Under the pieces are notes generated by a model, which saw nothing but the letters and a program-made list of their open reading frames with translations, made no database searches and had not been told where the DNA came from. The translations under genes were made by a program, and so were the position numbers. 28,916 nucleotides of DNA from Nitrososphaerota archaeon. Its GTDB lineage: Archaea > Thermoproteota > Nitrososphaeria > Nitrososphaerales > UBA183. Positions 28,909 through 28,916 of this stretch are shown here, piece after piece; the first letter of the stretch is position 1; each line of letters starts with the position of its first letter. The DNA lies in assembly GCA_029785625.1 (NCBI GenBank), contig JAFLZI010000005.1, positions 1-28,916 on the forward strand, given 5' to 3'.

Positions 28909-28916
28909 CCAGCTCC

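Overview
The window is about 29 kb of very GC-rich, densely packed archaeal DNA. The best taxonomic marker is elongation factor 1-alpha (12906-14231, minus). Its G1 loop reads GHVDNGKST followed by TMGHF, and it carries FKYAW, DERERGVTIDLAF and NMPWYKGP blocks that I associate with Nitrososphaerota (Thaumarchaeota). A euryarchaeal or crenarchaeal source looks less likely. No ammonia-oxidation gene is present, and the GC content is high for ammonia oxidisers, so a non-ammonia-oxidising Nitrososphaeria lineage is my inference. Archaeal gene expression is visible directly: many genes have a TATA-like box centred about 22-33 nt before the start codon, as expected for leaderless or nearly leaderless mRNAs. 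Tightly packed genes are often joined by 1-4 nt stop/start overlaps.

Layout. 1-1628: the 3' end of an ATP-dependent DNA ligase, an A24 prepilin-type peptidase and a small P-loop kinase. 1625-8441: a cell-surface glycan block with an IMPase/FBPase-like phosphatase, a UDP-GlcNAc 2-epimerase (wecB), two GT-B glycosyltransferases, a sulfatase/alkaline-phosphatase superfamily enzyme and a multi-spanning flippase. 8573-10506: small membrane and zinc-ribbon proteins, a hemerythrin-like protein and a hotdog thioesterase, plus one unexplained 320-nt interval. 10671-12516: an ABC exporter operon with a tiny third membrane gene. 12655-17583: a 57-aa orphan, EF-1A, a deazaflavin-type nitroreductase, and an amidohydrolase-acetyltransferase-M20 peptidase run. 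17584-21236: a frameshifted membrane gene, a TPC-type heavy-metal P-type ATPase, a membrane gene interrupted by TAG at codon 4, and two small membrane proteins. 21319-24309 (minus): a YcaQ-like DNA glycosylase, an alpha/alpha-toroid protein and an esterase. 24506-28908: a purine operon with guaB (no CBS domains), fused guaA, an adenosine-deaminase-like gene and an alpha/beta-hydrolase fold protein that has lost its nucleophile serine.

How the genes work together. The glycan block supplies UDP-ManNAc (epimerase), transfers sugars, modifies them and flips the lipid-linked product, presumably for N-glycans or a surface polysaccharide. The guaB-guaA pair takes IMP to XMP to GMP, and the deaminase-like protein probably feeds purine salvage. 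The most unusual signal is a possible use of CTG as an initiation codon inside CTGA overlaps. Three of the six 4-nt gene overlaps seen here have this form, and at one of them (IMPase) no ATG, GTG or TTG can supply the conserved N-terminus. I found no CRISPR array, tRNA, rRNA or complete mobile element.
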